Positions 19,824 to 29,247 are shown, counted from the stretch's first letter. The stretch is 64,000 nucleotides of DNA from Desulfovibrio sp. (GCA_031272715.1 JAISTH010000009.1:1-64000); one strand, 5' to 3'. Numbers and translations are program-made. The notes: generated by a model from the letters alone, not told the origin.

Positions 19824-20615
19824 TCAGGCTCCTTTGGCCGCCGGAATCAGCAGCGTATATGTTCCGGGCCGGTTCCAGGATCGCGCGAGCGTCGCGGATC
19901 CCAACCCCCGGTTCATTTCGTCGAGTTCCCGGCTTGCGGGATGGGGCGAGAACCCCCCGTCCTCCCAGGATCTGCGCACGGAGGACGCGTCGGGACATGC
20001 GCTGGTGAGCAGAAGAAGGATCGGCACTCCCCGCGGGGCGCATGCCGCCCACAGCGCATCCAGCCGTTCCAGGGGGAGGTAGTCGGCGACGTTGCCGAGG
20101 CAGCAGAAATCGCAGTCGCCCCCGGGCGCTTCCGCGACCGCCACATGGGAGACGATGTCCCCCATGTGGATGACCGTCCTCTCCGCGACGCGGCGCGCCT
20201 CGTCGAGAGCGCCGACATCGAAGAAAAAGCGGCAGCCGAAGAGGTTCTCGAGAGCCGACATGACGTTCTCCAGCGGAAATCGCTGTCCCCTGGCCGCAAA
20301 ATGCTCCTCCAGCTCCGGATGCACCTTCGTGGCGAACCAGTCCCGCAGATCCCCGGGGGAGCGCGAGAATCGCACGGCGGCCAGCAGGCGCACGGCATAG
20401 GCGCACTGGAACGGAGCCACGTCAACGAAATCTGCCCTCTCCAGTCGGGGCAAGAGCCGCGCTGCCTCCAGCAGCAGCATGCCCGAGCCTCCCACGAACG
20501 CCGGCCGCCTCGGGGCGAAGCCGAGGGCCTTCAGGGCCGCTCCGGCCACCGCGGCGTCCTCGTTGGGCAGGTAGAATCGGCTGGACGTCCCCCAACCGGG
20601 CCCGTCCCCGCTCAC
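19824..20615 (-). CDS. putative SAM-dependent methyltransferase/synthase-like protein
   Basis: FVGGSGMLLLEAARLL, FCCLGNVADYLPLERLDALW; GTG start overlaps the upstream stop. Confidence 0.45.
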   Translation of the reverse strand: MSGDGPGWGTSSRFYLPNEDAAVAGAALKALGFAPRRPAFVGGSGMLLLEAARLLPRLERADFVDVAPFQCAYAVRLLAAVRFSRSPGDLRDWFATKVHPELEEHFAARGQRFPLENVMSALENLFGCRFFFDVGALDEARRVAERTVIHMGDIVSHVAVAEAPGGDCDFCCLGNVADYLPLERLDALWAACAPRGVPILLLLTSACPDASSVRRSWEDGGFSPHPASRELDEMNRGLGSATLARSWNRPGTYTLLIPAAKGA

Positions 20616-21589
20616 GACCCGCCTCCGGCGAAGGGTTCCCGCCCGAGATCCCAGAGGGGCTCCCGGACGCCGCGGCTTTCCAGCCACACCACGGGTTCCC
20701 CGAGGAACTCCCCGATGGGGACGGCGCTGACGCCCCGGCCCTCGAAGACGTCGACGACCCGAGGAAGCTTCCCGGGATCCACGGCGAGCAGGAACCCGTA
20801 GGACAGGAAGGCCAGCAGCCATCGGTCCATGGTGTAGCCTTCGGGAACGTCCAGGGCGTCCAGGTCGATGCGCAGGCCGATGCGGGAGGACTCGGCCAGC
20901 ATCACGGCGGTCCCCGCAACACCCCCCATGCTCACGTCCTTGCCGGCCGACACCAGTTCCGCCTCGGCGCAAGCCGGAAGCAGTTCCAGATCCCCGGGCA
21001 ACGCCCCGTCGTCCTCGGGGAGCGTGCAGTTCCAGAAGCCGAAGCCCTCCACCGGCCGTCCCCGGCGGCGGCGCACCAGCAGAAGCCGGTCCCCGGGCCT
21101 CGCATCGAAACTCGTGATGCAGCGTTTCGCCTTGCCGAGGATCGCCACGGCAAGGGAGACGTCGCCTTGCGTGCGCAGCAGGTGGCCCCCGACCACGGGC
21201 ACGCGGTAACGCTCCGCGCAGGCCCGCATCCCGCGGCACATCTCCAGGACCTCGTCGTCGCCGGGAGCGCCCACCACGTCCACCATGGCCAAGGGACGCC
21301 CCCCCATGGCGTAGATGTCGTTGACGTTGGCGACGACGGCGCACGCCCCGGCAAGGCGGGGACGGCTCCTGACGAGTTCCGTCACGATCCCCTCGGCGGC
21401 GAGGAGCAGAAATCCGTCCCCCTGGGGGATGACGGCGGCATCGTCCCCGTTCCTGATGCCGAAGTCCCGGGCCAGGGAGGCGAAGACGCCGGCGGCCGCC
21501 GAGATGCGCCGCTTACCCCCGAAGGCATCGGCATCCCGCAGGGTCCGGGCGAGGATGGCGAGATCCGCCGCGGCAAGGCCAGTCGTCAC
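20612..21589 (-). CDS. AIR synthase-related protein (Sll0787-like)
   Basis: GDDAAVIPQGDGFLLLAAEGI, VVANVNDIYAMGGRPLAMVD, VVGGHLLRTQGDVSLAVAILG, SAGKDVSMGGVAGT. Confidence 0.8.
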   Translation of the reverse strand: MTTGLAAADLAILARTLRDADAFGGKRRISAAAGVFASLARDFGIRNGDDAAVIPQGDGFLLLAAEGIVTELVRSRPRLAGACAVVANVNDIYAMGGRPLAMVDVVGAPGDDEVLEMCRGMRACAERYRVPVVGGHLLRTQGDVSLAVAILGKAKRCITSFDARPGDRLLLVRRRRGRPVEGFGFWNCTLPEDDGALPGDLELLPACAEAELVSAGKDVSMGGVAGTAVMLAESSRIGLRIDLDALDVPEGYTMDRWLLAFLSYGFLLAVDPGKLPRVVDVFEGRGVSAVPIGEFLGEPVVWLESRGVREPLWDLGREPFAGGGS

Positions 21590-22491
21590 GCCGCCTCCTC
21601 AAGCAGGACCTTCATGCAGGTCCCGAGTCCCCAGCAACCGGCCATGCCGCTGGTCGCCCCAAGGGCGTGCATGGCTTCCGTCGCCGAGACGACGCCATGA
21701 AGGTCGCCGCGGTGCACCGCCCACAGCCAGTCGTCCAGCGGAGCGGCCACGAATCCCCGCGCCGCGCACCGCAGGAGGAACCCGGAAAACCGGGAGGTCT
21801 TCGTCGCACAGGCGTCCGCCATCGAGTCCAGCCCTCTCTGGGAAAGCAACGGCCTCCCGCCGCTCTCCCCGCAATAGCGCAAGGCGCAGAGCACTCCCGC
21901 GAGCACGTCGTCCCCGGCGGGCGTCAGACCCTCCCCCCGTCCGGCCAGGGCGAGCGCCGCCTTGCGCAGCGGCTCGCCGTCCCCGGTCCGGACAAGTTCG
22001 CGGATCCCCCGGGCGATCCCGTCGCCCGCCGCCGCATCGCCGGCCGCAAGGGCCGAGGCGATGCCAGAACCGTCCGTCTCCGGAACCTGGCCGCAAAGAA
22101 GGGCGTGCCACGTGCCCCGCATCGGCAGGCGGGACGCCGCCTGACGTCCCGCCTCGAGGGCCTCCGTCTGCAACGCCCTGGGAACCGGAGAGGGGCAGCT
22201 GCGGCCGGGCGTGAATATCCCCATGCCATGATAGGAAATCAAGAGCCTCTCCCCGATCCGCACTCCCTCGCTGTCGAGCTGCACGCGCCGTCCCGGCGTC
22301 CACGCCGAAGGAGCCGGGATGTCCGGCCAGAGGATGGAGGCGGGATGGGGGGGAAGGGACGCGTCCCCCAGCGTGAGATACCTCTGCCGGATGCGCACGT
22401 GGACGGCCCGGGGGAAGACCGCGACCACTTCGCCTGAGACCCTCCCCCAGCCCTGCACAAGACACCCCAGCGTGCCCCGGGAGCCGGTCAC
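21586..22491 (-). CDS. DUF2877 protein (YlbF/AllH-like)
   Basis: LAGRGEGLTPAGDDVLAGVL signature; genomic context with fdrA/ylbE/arcC; GTG start. Confidence 0.7.
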   Translation of the reverse strand: MTGSRGTLGCLVQGWGRVSGEVVAVFPRAVHVRIRQRYLTLGDASLPPHPASILWPDIPAPSAWTPGRRVQLDSEGVRIGERLLISYHGMGIFTPGRSCPSPVPRALQTEALEAGRQAASRLPMRGTWHALLCGQVPETDGSGIASALAAGDAAAGDGIARGIRELVRTGDGEPLRKAALALAGRGEGLTPAGDDVLAGVLCALRYCGESGGRPLLSQRGLDSMADACATKTSRFSGFLLRCAARGFVAAPLDDWLWAVHRGDLHGVVSATEAMHALGATSGMAGCWGLGTCMKVLLEEAA

Positions 22492-23669
22492 GCCGCACGC
22501 GCCGGCCACAGGGACTCGAAGAGGAGATCCTCCAGGCCCGCCAGGGCGATTTTCGCCCCGCTCTCCCGGATCGCCTGGCTGAAGCTCCCCTGGCAGAAGG
22601 GACACATGGTGACCAGCGTGTCGGCGCCGGTGTCCACGGCCTCCTGGAGACGGTCCAGGGCGATGGCCGCGGCCATCTCCGGATATCCGGCCTTGACTCC
22701 TCCCCCAGCGCCGCAGCAGCGGGATTCTGTGCGGGATCGCTGCATCTCCGTCAGCCGCAGGCCCGGGATGGCCCCCAGAAGCTCCCTCGGCTCCTCGAAG
22801 AGCCCCTGGGACCGTCCGACGTGGCAGGGATCGTGGAACGTGACGACACGCTCCACGCGTCCCGACGGGACCAGCCGTCCCTCCCGGAGAAGGCGCACGT
22901 AGAGTTCGGAGACGTGGAGCACCTCCACGTCGAAGGGTTTGCCCAGGCTCTTCGCGTGGACGGGATAGTCCTTCTTCAGGGTCTTGGAGCAGCCGCCGCA
23001 GGGGGTCACGATGGTACGCGCCTTGCGCCGGGCGAAGAGATCCAGGTTGCGGCCGATGAGCCCCGTCGCCCCCTCCACCTGTCCCGTGCGCAGCAGCGGA
23101 CTGCCGCAGCAGTGTTCCTCGCCCCCCGCATAGGAGAAGGGGATGCCGAGGCGGGTGAGGATGGTGACCCCTTTCTGCAGCATCGCCGGCATCCTGTAGG
23201 ACGCGGTGCAGCCACCGAAGACGAGGATGTCGGTGCCCTCGACGGGAGCGTGCTCGGGAAGCATCCAGCGGGTCTGGGTGGACGGGGACTCCCCGTAGGG
23301 ATTGCCGAAGGCCGCGGCATTCTCCATCATCCTTTTCTGGGCCGGAAGCGGCCCCAGCCCCTGGCGCACCAGCCGCTCGCGCATGGACTCCCAGAGGCGG
23401 ATGAGGGGGATGTCGGTCTGGCACACGGTCTCGCACCGTTCGCAGGTGGTGCAGCGGAAGAACCTGTCCGACCACTCCGGGGTCAGGGCCTCGCGACCCA
23501 TGGCGAACTCCCGGAGGAAGTGGACCTTGGCTCTGGGCGAGAAGGTCTCGAAACCGCCTCCGAAGGGATAGGTGGGACAGCCCGTCTTGCAGAAGCCGCA
23601 TCGGGCGCAGATGTCGACGGCGGCGTCCAGGGCGGCGGAGAGGCCGCGGAGTTCCTGCGTGGCGCTCAT
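22488..23669 (-). CDS. (Fe-S)-binding oxidoreductase subunit, GlcF/heterodisulfide-reductase D-like
   Basis: CARCGFCKTGCP, CTTCERCETVCQ, CCRICH-type CCGAGGG motifs. Confidence 0.85.
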   Translation of the reverse strand: MSATQELRGLSAALDAAVDICARCGFCKTGCPTYPFGGGFETFSPRAKVHFLREFAMGREALTPEWSDRFFRCTTCERCETVCQTDIPLIRLWESMRERLVRQGLGPLPAQKRMMENAAAFGNPYGESPSTQTRWMLPEHAPVEGTDILVFGGCTASYRMPAMLQKGVTILTRLGIPFSYAGGEEHCCGSPLLRTGQVEGATGLIGRNLDLFARRKARTIVTPCGGCSKTLKKDYPVHAKSLGKPFDVEVLHVSELYVRLLREGRLVPSGRVERVVTFHDPCHVGRSQGLFEEPRELLGAIPGLRLTEMQRSRTESRCCGAGGGVKAGYPEMAAAIALDRLQEAVDTGADTLVTMCPFCQGSFSQAIRESGAKIALAGLEDLLFESLWPARAA

Positions 23670-25129
23670 GACTCACCTCCGGGGCCCGCGGACCTTGGCC
23701 TGGCCGCGGGAACGAGTCCGGCCAGCGGCTCCAGGACCGCCGTCGCCGTCAGGATGCAACGGGACAGATTGACGAAGGGGAGGAAGGGAAGGGCCGGCCC
23801 AGCAGTCTTGCAGGGATTGAGCATGTCCTCGGGATCCGTGGCCGCCTTGCGCGCCCTGACCAGACGCGCCTTTTCCCTGCCGAAGACGGCGTCGGCCGCC
23901 GCCGCGAACCACATGCCTGTGGCGTAGCCCCTTCCACCGTGCCGCGCCGCAACGTGCAGCGGCACCATGGCCTTGACCATGCGCACGGGATAGATCGGCG
24001 ACCGGGCGTCGTCCAGCATGTAGACCAGCACGGCCATCGTTCCGCCCCGCACGGCGAAGGCCTCCACGCCGAGACGATCCCGGGGGAGCCTTGCGGCGAT
24101 GTCCGCCAGCGCCGGGGCGAATCCCCCCCAAGGGACGACGAACTCGCCCACCAGAAGGGACGGGCCGTTGCGCTTGATCCGCATGGGATAGTGGCGTTCC
24201 CGCCATTCCTCCTCGCCCACGTCCTCGGCAAGCATCCGCCCCCCAAGCGACCGCGCCGCATCCTCGATCACGCCCCCATCGGGGACGCCCTCCGGGATGG
24301 CCAGGGAGAGCAGGAACCCTTCCTTCACGGCCGGGGCGCGTCCCGTGGCCTCCGCCCGCATGGCGCAGTAGGGCGCGGACTGGGCGCATGCCGAATGCAC
24401 CTCCGCCTCCCGTATCCGCTCGAGAAACGCCGCGACGGCCCCCGCATCGGGAAGCGCCACCGCAGGGGTCCGCAGGACCTCGGCCTTGCGGCAGGCCAGC
24501 CGCAGACGGGTCACCACCCCCAGCGTCCCGCAGGTCTGGTGGAAAGGTTCCATCTCCGCACCGCTGCAGGTACGGAGATCCCCATCGGGCGTCACGACGT
24601 CGATCTCCACGACCGTGTCCGCGATCGACCCGTACCGCAGGCTCCCGATGCCGACGCCCCCCATGGCGAACCATCCCCCCACCGTGGAGGACGGCGCGCT
24701 GGTGGGGCAGACACGTACGTCCATGCCGTGGGAGGCGAGACGCCGGGAAAGCTCCCCCCACACCATGCCGGGCTCGACGTCGACCTGGAGGGACTTCCCG
24801 TCCACGGCGAGGAGCCTGTCGAAGGAGCACAGGTCGAGGACGACCCCGCCCTTGCCCGGGATGCATCCCCCATACCCCGACGTGGCCTGCGCCCTGGGCG
24901 TCACGGGCACGCCGCAGACGCGGCAGACGCGCAGAAGGCTCCGCACGTCGTCGGCGCCGCGGGCCACGACCACCGCGTCCGGCCTGTGGCGCACCATGGC
25001 CATGAGCAACCCCGGCATCTCCCCCACATCGTGGTCGTAGCTGCGCAGGATCTGCGGATCGAAGGAGACGGACGACCCGAAAAGCCGCTCCAGTTCCCGC
25101 CTGAATTCCCCGGTGCATTCCCTCGCCAT
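23666..25129 (-). CDS. FAD-binding oxidase, GlcD-like
   Basis: VTPRAQATSGYGGCIPGKGGVVLDLCSFDRL; C-terminal DPEDMLNPCKT. Confidence 0.85.
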   Translation of the reverse strand: MARECTGEFRRELERLFGSSVSFDPQILRSYDHDVGEMPGLLMAMVRHRPDAVVVARGADDVRSLLRVCRVCGVPVTPRAQATSGYGGCIPGKGGVVLDLCSFDRLLAVDGKSLQVDVEPGMVWGELSRRLASHGMDVRVCPTSAPSSTVGGWFAMGGVGIGSLRYGSIADTVVEIDVVTPDGDLRTCSGAEMEPFHQTCGTLGVVTRLRLACRKAEVLRTPAVALPDAGAVAAFLERIREAEVHSACAQSAPYCAMRAEATGRAPAVKEGFLLSLAIPEGVPDGGVIEDAARSLGGRMLAEDVGEEEWRERHYPMRIKRNGPSLLVGEFVVPWGGFAPALADIAARLPRDRLGVEAFAVRGGTMAVLVYMLDDARSPIYPVRMVKAMVPLHVAARHGGRGYATGMWFAAAADAVFGREKARLVRARKAATDPEDMLNPCKTAGPALPFLPFVNLSRCILTATAVLEPLAGLVPAARPRSAGPGGES

Positions 25130-25145
25130 GACGGGCCTCCTGGGC

Positions 25146-26669
25146 TTAGAGCTTGCCGCGGACGATCAGGGACGCCACCTTGGCCGCCTGGGCGTTGGTG
25201 GGGAAGAGGAAGACACCCGCCTCCTCCAGCTTGCGTTCCTGCTCGGCCAGACGCTGAGGATCCGCATCGGTGCCGCACACGTGGGCCAGTATCACGGGAC
25301 CGCCGTCCGGGGGGGCCTTCCTGCCGGCCTCGGCCAGGAACCCGGCAAGCTCCCCTGCGGGATCGCGGTTGGCCCCGTAGCCCAGCACGATGTCCAGCAG
25401 TTCCACCTTGACCGTCGGATCCGCCATGTCCCGCTCCAGCCACTCCAGCCTGAGCCCCAGGTCGATGATGGGATGGGGACGGCCCACGGTGAACTCGTCC
25501 TCCCCGAGATCCATGCAGAAGTGCTTGAGGCCCCTGGCGGGGGGATGGAGCTTCAGCGCCGGATCCACGGCCACGTTGGACTCCACGGCGACGTCGTTCC
25601 TGAGCAGGAAGAGGGTCTCGTAGCACAGGGTGCCGCCGCTGAAGAGACCCCGCAGATGGCGCCGTTCCGGGGAGAGGCCCGCGACCCTGGCGCGCAGGGC
25701 CGGGGTCGCCTCCGGCTCGGGGACGGCGAGGCCGAGGGCGGCGAAGGCCGCATCCTCGAGGGTGGACACGAGCTTCATGCCGGGAAGCGCCCGGGACTCG
25801 TCTGCCCCCAGCAGACAGGCGACCACGTCGAGCCCCGTCGCCCGCGCCTCCTCCAGCACGCGGTCCATGACGTCCGGATCGCCTGGCTTCGAGAGGAGGA
25901 CCAGCGTGCGGGTGCCGGGATCCCTGCCAAGGGTGCGTATGGCCTGGCACATCATGAGACCGCCTATGTCCCGTCGCAGGTCCCTGCCCCCGACGCCGAT
26001 GGCGTGGGATATCCCGCCGCCGAAGCGGTCCACGAGACAGGTGACCTCCTGGATGCCCGTCCCGGATGCCGCGGCGATGCCGATGGATCCCCGGCGCACG
26101 ATGTTGGCCAGGGCGAGGGCCACGCCGCCGACGATGGCCGTGCCGCAGTCCGGCCCCATGAGGAGCAGGTCCTTGGACACGGCCAGTTCCTTCAGTTCCC
26201 GCTCGTCCTCCATGGACATGTTGTCGGAGAAGAGCATGACGTTGAGCCCCTGGTCCAGGGCGGTCAGCACGTCCAGCTTCGCGAACTGTCCGGGCAGGGA
26301 GATCATGGCGAAGTTCGCGCCGGGAAGCCGCGCCACGGCCGCCTCGAGGGAACCTGGCCGCCTGCTGTCGTCCCCGTCCGCTTCGGACGCCGCGCTTGCG
26401 GTGGAGAGCCGGGCGTCCACCTCGGCCACGGCCCGGCCGGCCGCCTCCGCATCCTCTGCCTCGACGCAGATGAGAAGGTCGCTGGCCGTCGCCGCGGACG
26501 CGGCGTCGTCCAGCATCCCCAGATCCGCAAGCACCTTCTTGTTGCCTTCGGTGCCAAGCAGCGCGAGCACCTTGGCGACGCCCGGCAGCGCCCCCGCCTC
26601 GCGGGATATCTGCATCAGGCGGACGGAGTCCCGGTACTGGTTGCTGCGCACGGTCACGTGCATGTACAT
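25146..26669 (-). CDS. fdrA: FdrA family protein (AllF-like, acyl-CoA synthetase fold)
   Basis: LLMGPDCGTAIVGG, GLFSGGTLCYE, GRPHPIIDLGLR, VLGYGANRDPAGEL. Confidence 0.85.
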   Translation of the reverse strand: MYMHVTVRSNQYRDSVRLMQISREAGALPGVAKVLALLGTEGNKKVLADLGMLDDAASAATASDLLICVEAEDAEAAGRAVAEVDARLSTASAASEADGDDSRRPGSLEAAVARLPGANFAMISLPGQFAKLDVLTALDQGLNVMLFSDNMSMEDERELKELAVSKDLLLMGPDCGTAIVGGVALALANIVRRGSIGIAAASGTGIQEVTCLVDRFGGGISHAIGVGGRDLRRDIGGLMMCQAIRTLGRDPGTRTLVLLSKPGDPDVMDRVLEEARATGLDVVACLLGADESRALPGMKLVSTLEDAAFAALGLAVPEPEATPALRARVAGLSPERRHLRGLFSGGTLCYETLFLLRNDVAVESNVAVDPALKLHPPARGLKHFCMDLGEDEFTVGRPHPIIDLGLRLEWLERDMADPTVKVELLDIVLGYGANRDPAGELAGFLAEAGRKAPPDGGPVILAHVCGTDADPQRLAEQERKLEEAGVFLFPTNAQAAKVASLIVRGKL

Positions 26670-26670
26670 G

Positions 26671-26765
26671 GCTGTCCCCGTTGGTATGGGCTGTCCCTGC
26701 TGGTGTGGGTTGTCCCTGTAGGTGTGGGCTTTTCCTGCCGGTGTGGCCCTTCACTGCCGGCGTGG
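26671..26765. repeat. five 19-bp tandem repeats filling the arcC-fdrA spacer
   Basis: Read directly: gctgtccccgttggtatgg / gctgtccctgctggtgtgg / gttgtccctgtaggtgtgg / gcttttcctgccggtgtgg / cccttcactgccggcgtgg. Confidence 0.85.
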
Positions 26766-26767
26766 CG

Positions 26768-27715
26768 TCACGGCACGATCCTGGTGCAACGGGCGCCGCC
26801 CTGCAGCGCAGCCACCAGGTTCTCCTGGGAGGTGATCAGGGCTTCCCTCCCCCCTTTCTCGACGTATTCGACGGCGCTCACGATCTTCGGCCCCATGCTC
26901 CCAGGGGGGAATTGCCCCTCGTCGAGCCATCTCCGGGCCTCGGCCACGGTCATGCGGTCCACGGGCCGCTGGGTCGGCCGGCCGTAGTCGATGTAGACCT
27001 GGTTCACGCCGGTGAGGATGACGAAAAGCTCCGCCCCGATGTTTCTGGCAAGCAGCGCGGCCGTGGCGTCCTTGTCGATGACCCCGTCCGTGCCCACCAC
27101 GCTGTCCGTGCGGTAGTTGACCGGGATGCCGCCGCCGCCGCAGGCGATGACGATGATGCCGCTCTCGGCGAGATGCCTGATGGTGTTGAACTCCAGCACC
27201 TTGCGAGGCTGCGGCGAACAGACCATGCGCCGCCACCCCCGTCCGGAGTCGTCGGCCACGTGCCACCCCTCCCTGCGCCGGAACTCCTCGGCCTGGGCCT
27301 GCGTGTAAAACGGGCCTATGGGCTTGGTCGGCTCGTGGAACGCCGGATCGTCCGGACTCACCAGCACCTGGGTGAGGATCGTGACCACGTCCCGCTGGGT
27401 GCGGTCCTCCTCGAGGACCGTGCGCATGCTGATCTCCAGCATGTGCCCCAGCAGCCCCTGCGAGGAGGCGACGGCGACGTCCAGCGGCGGGACGGGGATG
27501 ACGTCCCTGGCCTTCTCGAACTGGAGGAGGAGATTGCCCACCTGGGGCCCGTTTCCGTGGACCAGCACGAGCTGGTACCCCTTGTGGAGGATGGCGAGCA
27601 TCCTGCGGCACGCCGCCTTGGCCTTCTCAAGTTGCGTCTTGAAGGAACCGTCGTCGCCGGCGTCGAGTATGGCGTTGCCGCCGAAGGCGACCACCGCGAT
27701 GGGCTTGCTGTTCAT
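26768..27715 (-). CDS. arcC: carbamate kinase
   Basis: VAFGGNAILDAGDDG, VHGNGPQVGNLLLQFE, CGGGGIPV, GSMGPKIVSAVEYVEKGG. Confidence 0.92.
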   Translation of the reverse strand: MNSKPIAVVAFGGNAILDAGDDGSFKTQLEKAKAACRRMLAILHKGYQLVLVHGNGPQVGNLLLQFEKARDVIPVPPLDVAVASSQGLLGHMLEISMRTVLEEDRTQRDVVTILTQVLVSPDDPAFHEPTKPIGPFYTQAQAEEFRRREGWHVADDSGRGWRRMVCSPQPRKVLEFNTIRHLAESGIIVIACGGGGIPVNYRTDSVVGTDGVIDKDATAALLARNIGAELFVILTGVNQVYIDYGRPTQRPVDRMTVAEARRWLDEGQFPPGSMGPKIVSAVEYVEKGGREALITSQENLVAALQGGARCTRIVP

Positions 27716-27758
27716 TGCTGTCTCCCTGCGGGATGGGTTGTGGCGTCCCGTGCGCCCG

Positions 27759-29153
27759 TCAGGGAATGGGCATGGCGAGGAGCGCGTCCCGGAACGCCGC
27801 CATCGGCGCCCTGGCGATGCCCGTCCCGATCTGCCCGACGCCAGACGTCTTGTGGAGCACGCCCGTGTCGATGATGGGAGTGATGCCGTGACGCACGACC
27901 TTGCGCACGTCTATGCCCAAGGGGCCGGGGAGGAAGTCGACGGCGCCGGGGGCGAAGGCCGGGTTCTCCCCGGCGCAGATGGACCGCATGACGCGCATGG
28001 CCTCCCGGGAATGCGCCATGGTGCCTCCCACGAAGGAACTGATGCTGGGCGCCGCGCCGATGACCATGCCGCCAAGTCCCGCCGTCTCCACGATGGCGCT
28101 GTCGCCGATGTCGCCCGCGGCGTCATCCGGGCCGTAGCCGGAATAGTAGACGGCCTCGTCCATCGGGGCCGTGGGGGCGACGAACCAGCGATCCATCCCT
28201 CCCACCCGCAGGGCGAAATCCACGCCGTTGCGGCACATCGCCGTGACGACGGTGGAGCCCGGGACGCCGTGGGCGGCATCGGCCGCCGCCTTGCAGGCCG
28301 TCAGGGTGAGACTGAGGAAGGAGTGGTTGTTGCCGCCGACGAACTCCACGATCTTCGCCACCACGGACCGGGGGACGTCCGTGTCCAGCAGCGCCGGGAC
28401 GAGCTGGCGCAGCAGCAGGAGCGTGCATGCGGCGCTGCGGGCGTGGACCTCGTCCCCCATGAGTATCCCCTCGGCGACGATCTTGAATATGTCGATCCCC
28501 TCGCCTCTGGCTTGCAGCGCGGCCTTCAGGGCCGGACCCAGCACGTCCCGCATCCACCGCAGCCGATCGAGCGTCCCGGCATCGTAGGTCCCCATCCAGA
28601 TGACGTTGCCCCTGCCCTCGTTGAAAGTGGTCCAGGAGCGGTTGCCGAAGACGAGATTCTCCGTGACGAGAACCTGCATGGAGGGGGAGATGACCCCGCA
28701 CATCGCCCCGACGCTCCCGAAGGCGCAGTTGGGGCGCAACCGTATGGAACCCTTCCGGAGCCCGGCCTCGAGACCGGCCCTGTCCGCGACCCAGCCCTCG
28801 AAGATGGCGGCCGCCTCGACGGCGCGCTGCTGGGGGTCGCACATGTCCTCGAAGGCGATGGGAGGGCCGGAATGCAGGAGCATGTCCGGTTCCATGCCCG
28901 GTATGGCCTCGATGGCCGGCTGCACGTCCACCCAGCACGGCCGGCTCTCCCGGATGCGCGCGACGGTGGCGGCGTTGGCCTTCTCGACGGCCTCGCGCTG
29001 CAGCGCGACGAGCTTCCCGATGAGCGCCGCATCGCCACCCGCCGGCGGCCGCCAATCCACCTGGACGGCCTCCACGCCCTGCTCCCGCAGTTCCCGGTAG
29101 AACCCTTCCAGACCGATGTTGACGATGCGCATCTCGCGATTTATGTCCGCCAT
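27759..29153 (-). CDS. DUF1116 protein (YlbE/AllG-like)
   Basis: DVQPAIEAIPGM, LHSGPPI, MCGVISPSMQVLV, RNGVDFALRVGGM; FdrA/ArcC context. Confidence 0.85.
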   Translation of the reverse strand: MADINREMRIVNIGLEGFYRELREQGVEAVQVDWRPPAGGDAALIGKLVALQREAVEKANAATVARIRESRPCWVDVQPAIEAIPGMEPDMLLHSGPPIAFEDMCDPQQRAVEAAAIFEGWVADRAGLEAGLRKGSIRLRPNCAFGSVGAMCGVISPSMQVLVTENLVFGNRSWTTFNEGRGNVIWMGTYDAGTLDRLRWMRDVLGPALKAALQARGEGIDIFKIVAEGILMGDEVHARSAACTLLLLRQLVPALLDTDVPRSVVAKIVEFVGGNNHSFLSLTLTACKAAADAAHGVPGSTVVTAMCRNGVDFALRVGGMDRWFVAPTAPMDEAVYYSGYGPDDAAGDIGDSAIVETAGLGGMVIGAAPSISSFVGGTMAHSREAMRVMRSICAGENPAFAPGAVDFLPGPLGIDVRKVVRHGITPIIDTGVLHKTSGVGQIGTGIARAPMAAFRDALLAMPIP

Positions 29154-29232
29154 GGCCGAACCCCTGCCGCTTTGGTGACGTGCCGTTGGCCCTTCCGCGG
29201 CACGGGCCGCGGCGACCGCATGCATCGAAAGG

Positions 29233-29247
29233 GCAAGACCTGTGCCA
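29233..29247 (-). promoter_or_regulatory. sigma54 (-24/-12) promoter
   Basis: Minus strand TGGCACAGGTCTTGC (TGGCAC-N5-TTGC), about 80 bp upstream of the DUF1116 start. Confidence 0.75.

Noticed and set aside
26671-26765. CRISPR-like or MITE-like repeat
   Set aside because: Head-to-tail 19-bp units with no spacers and no terminal inverted repeats
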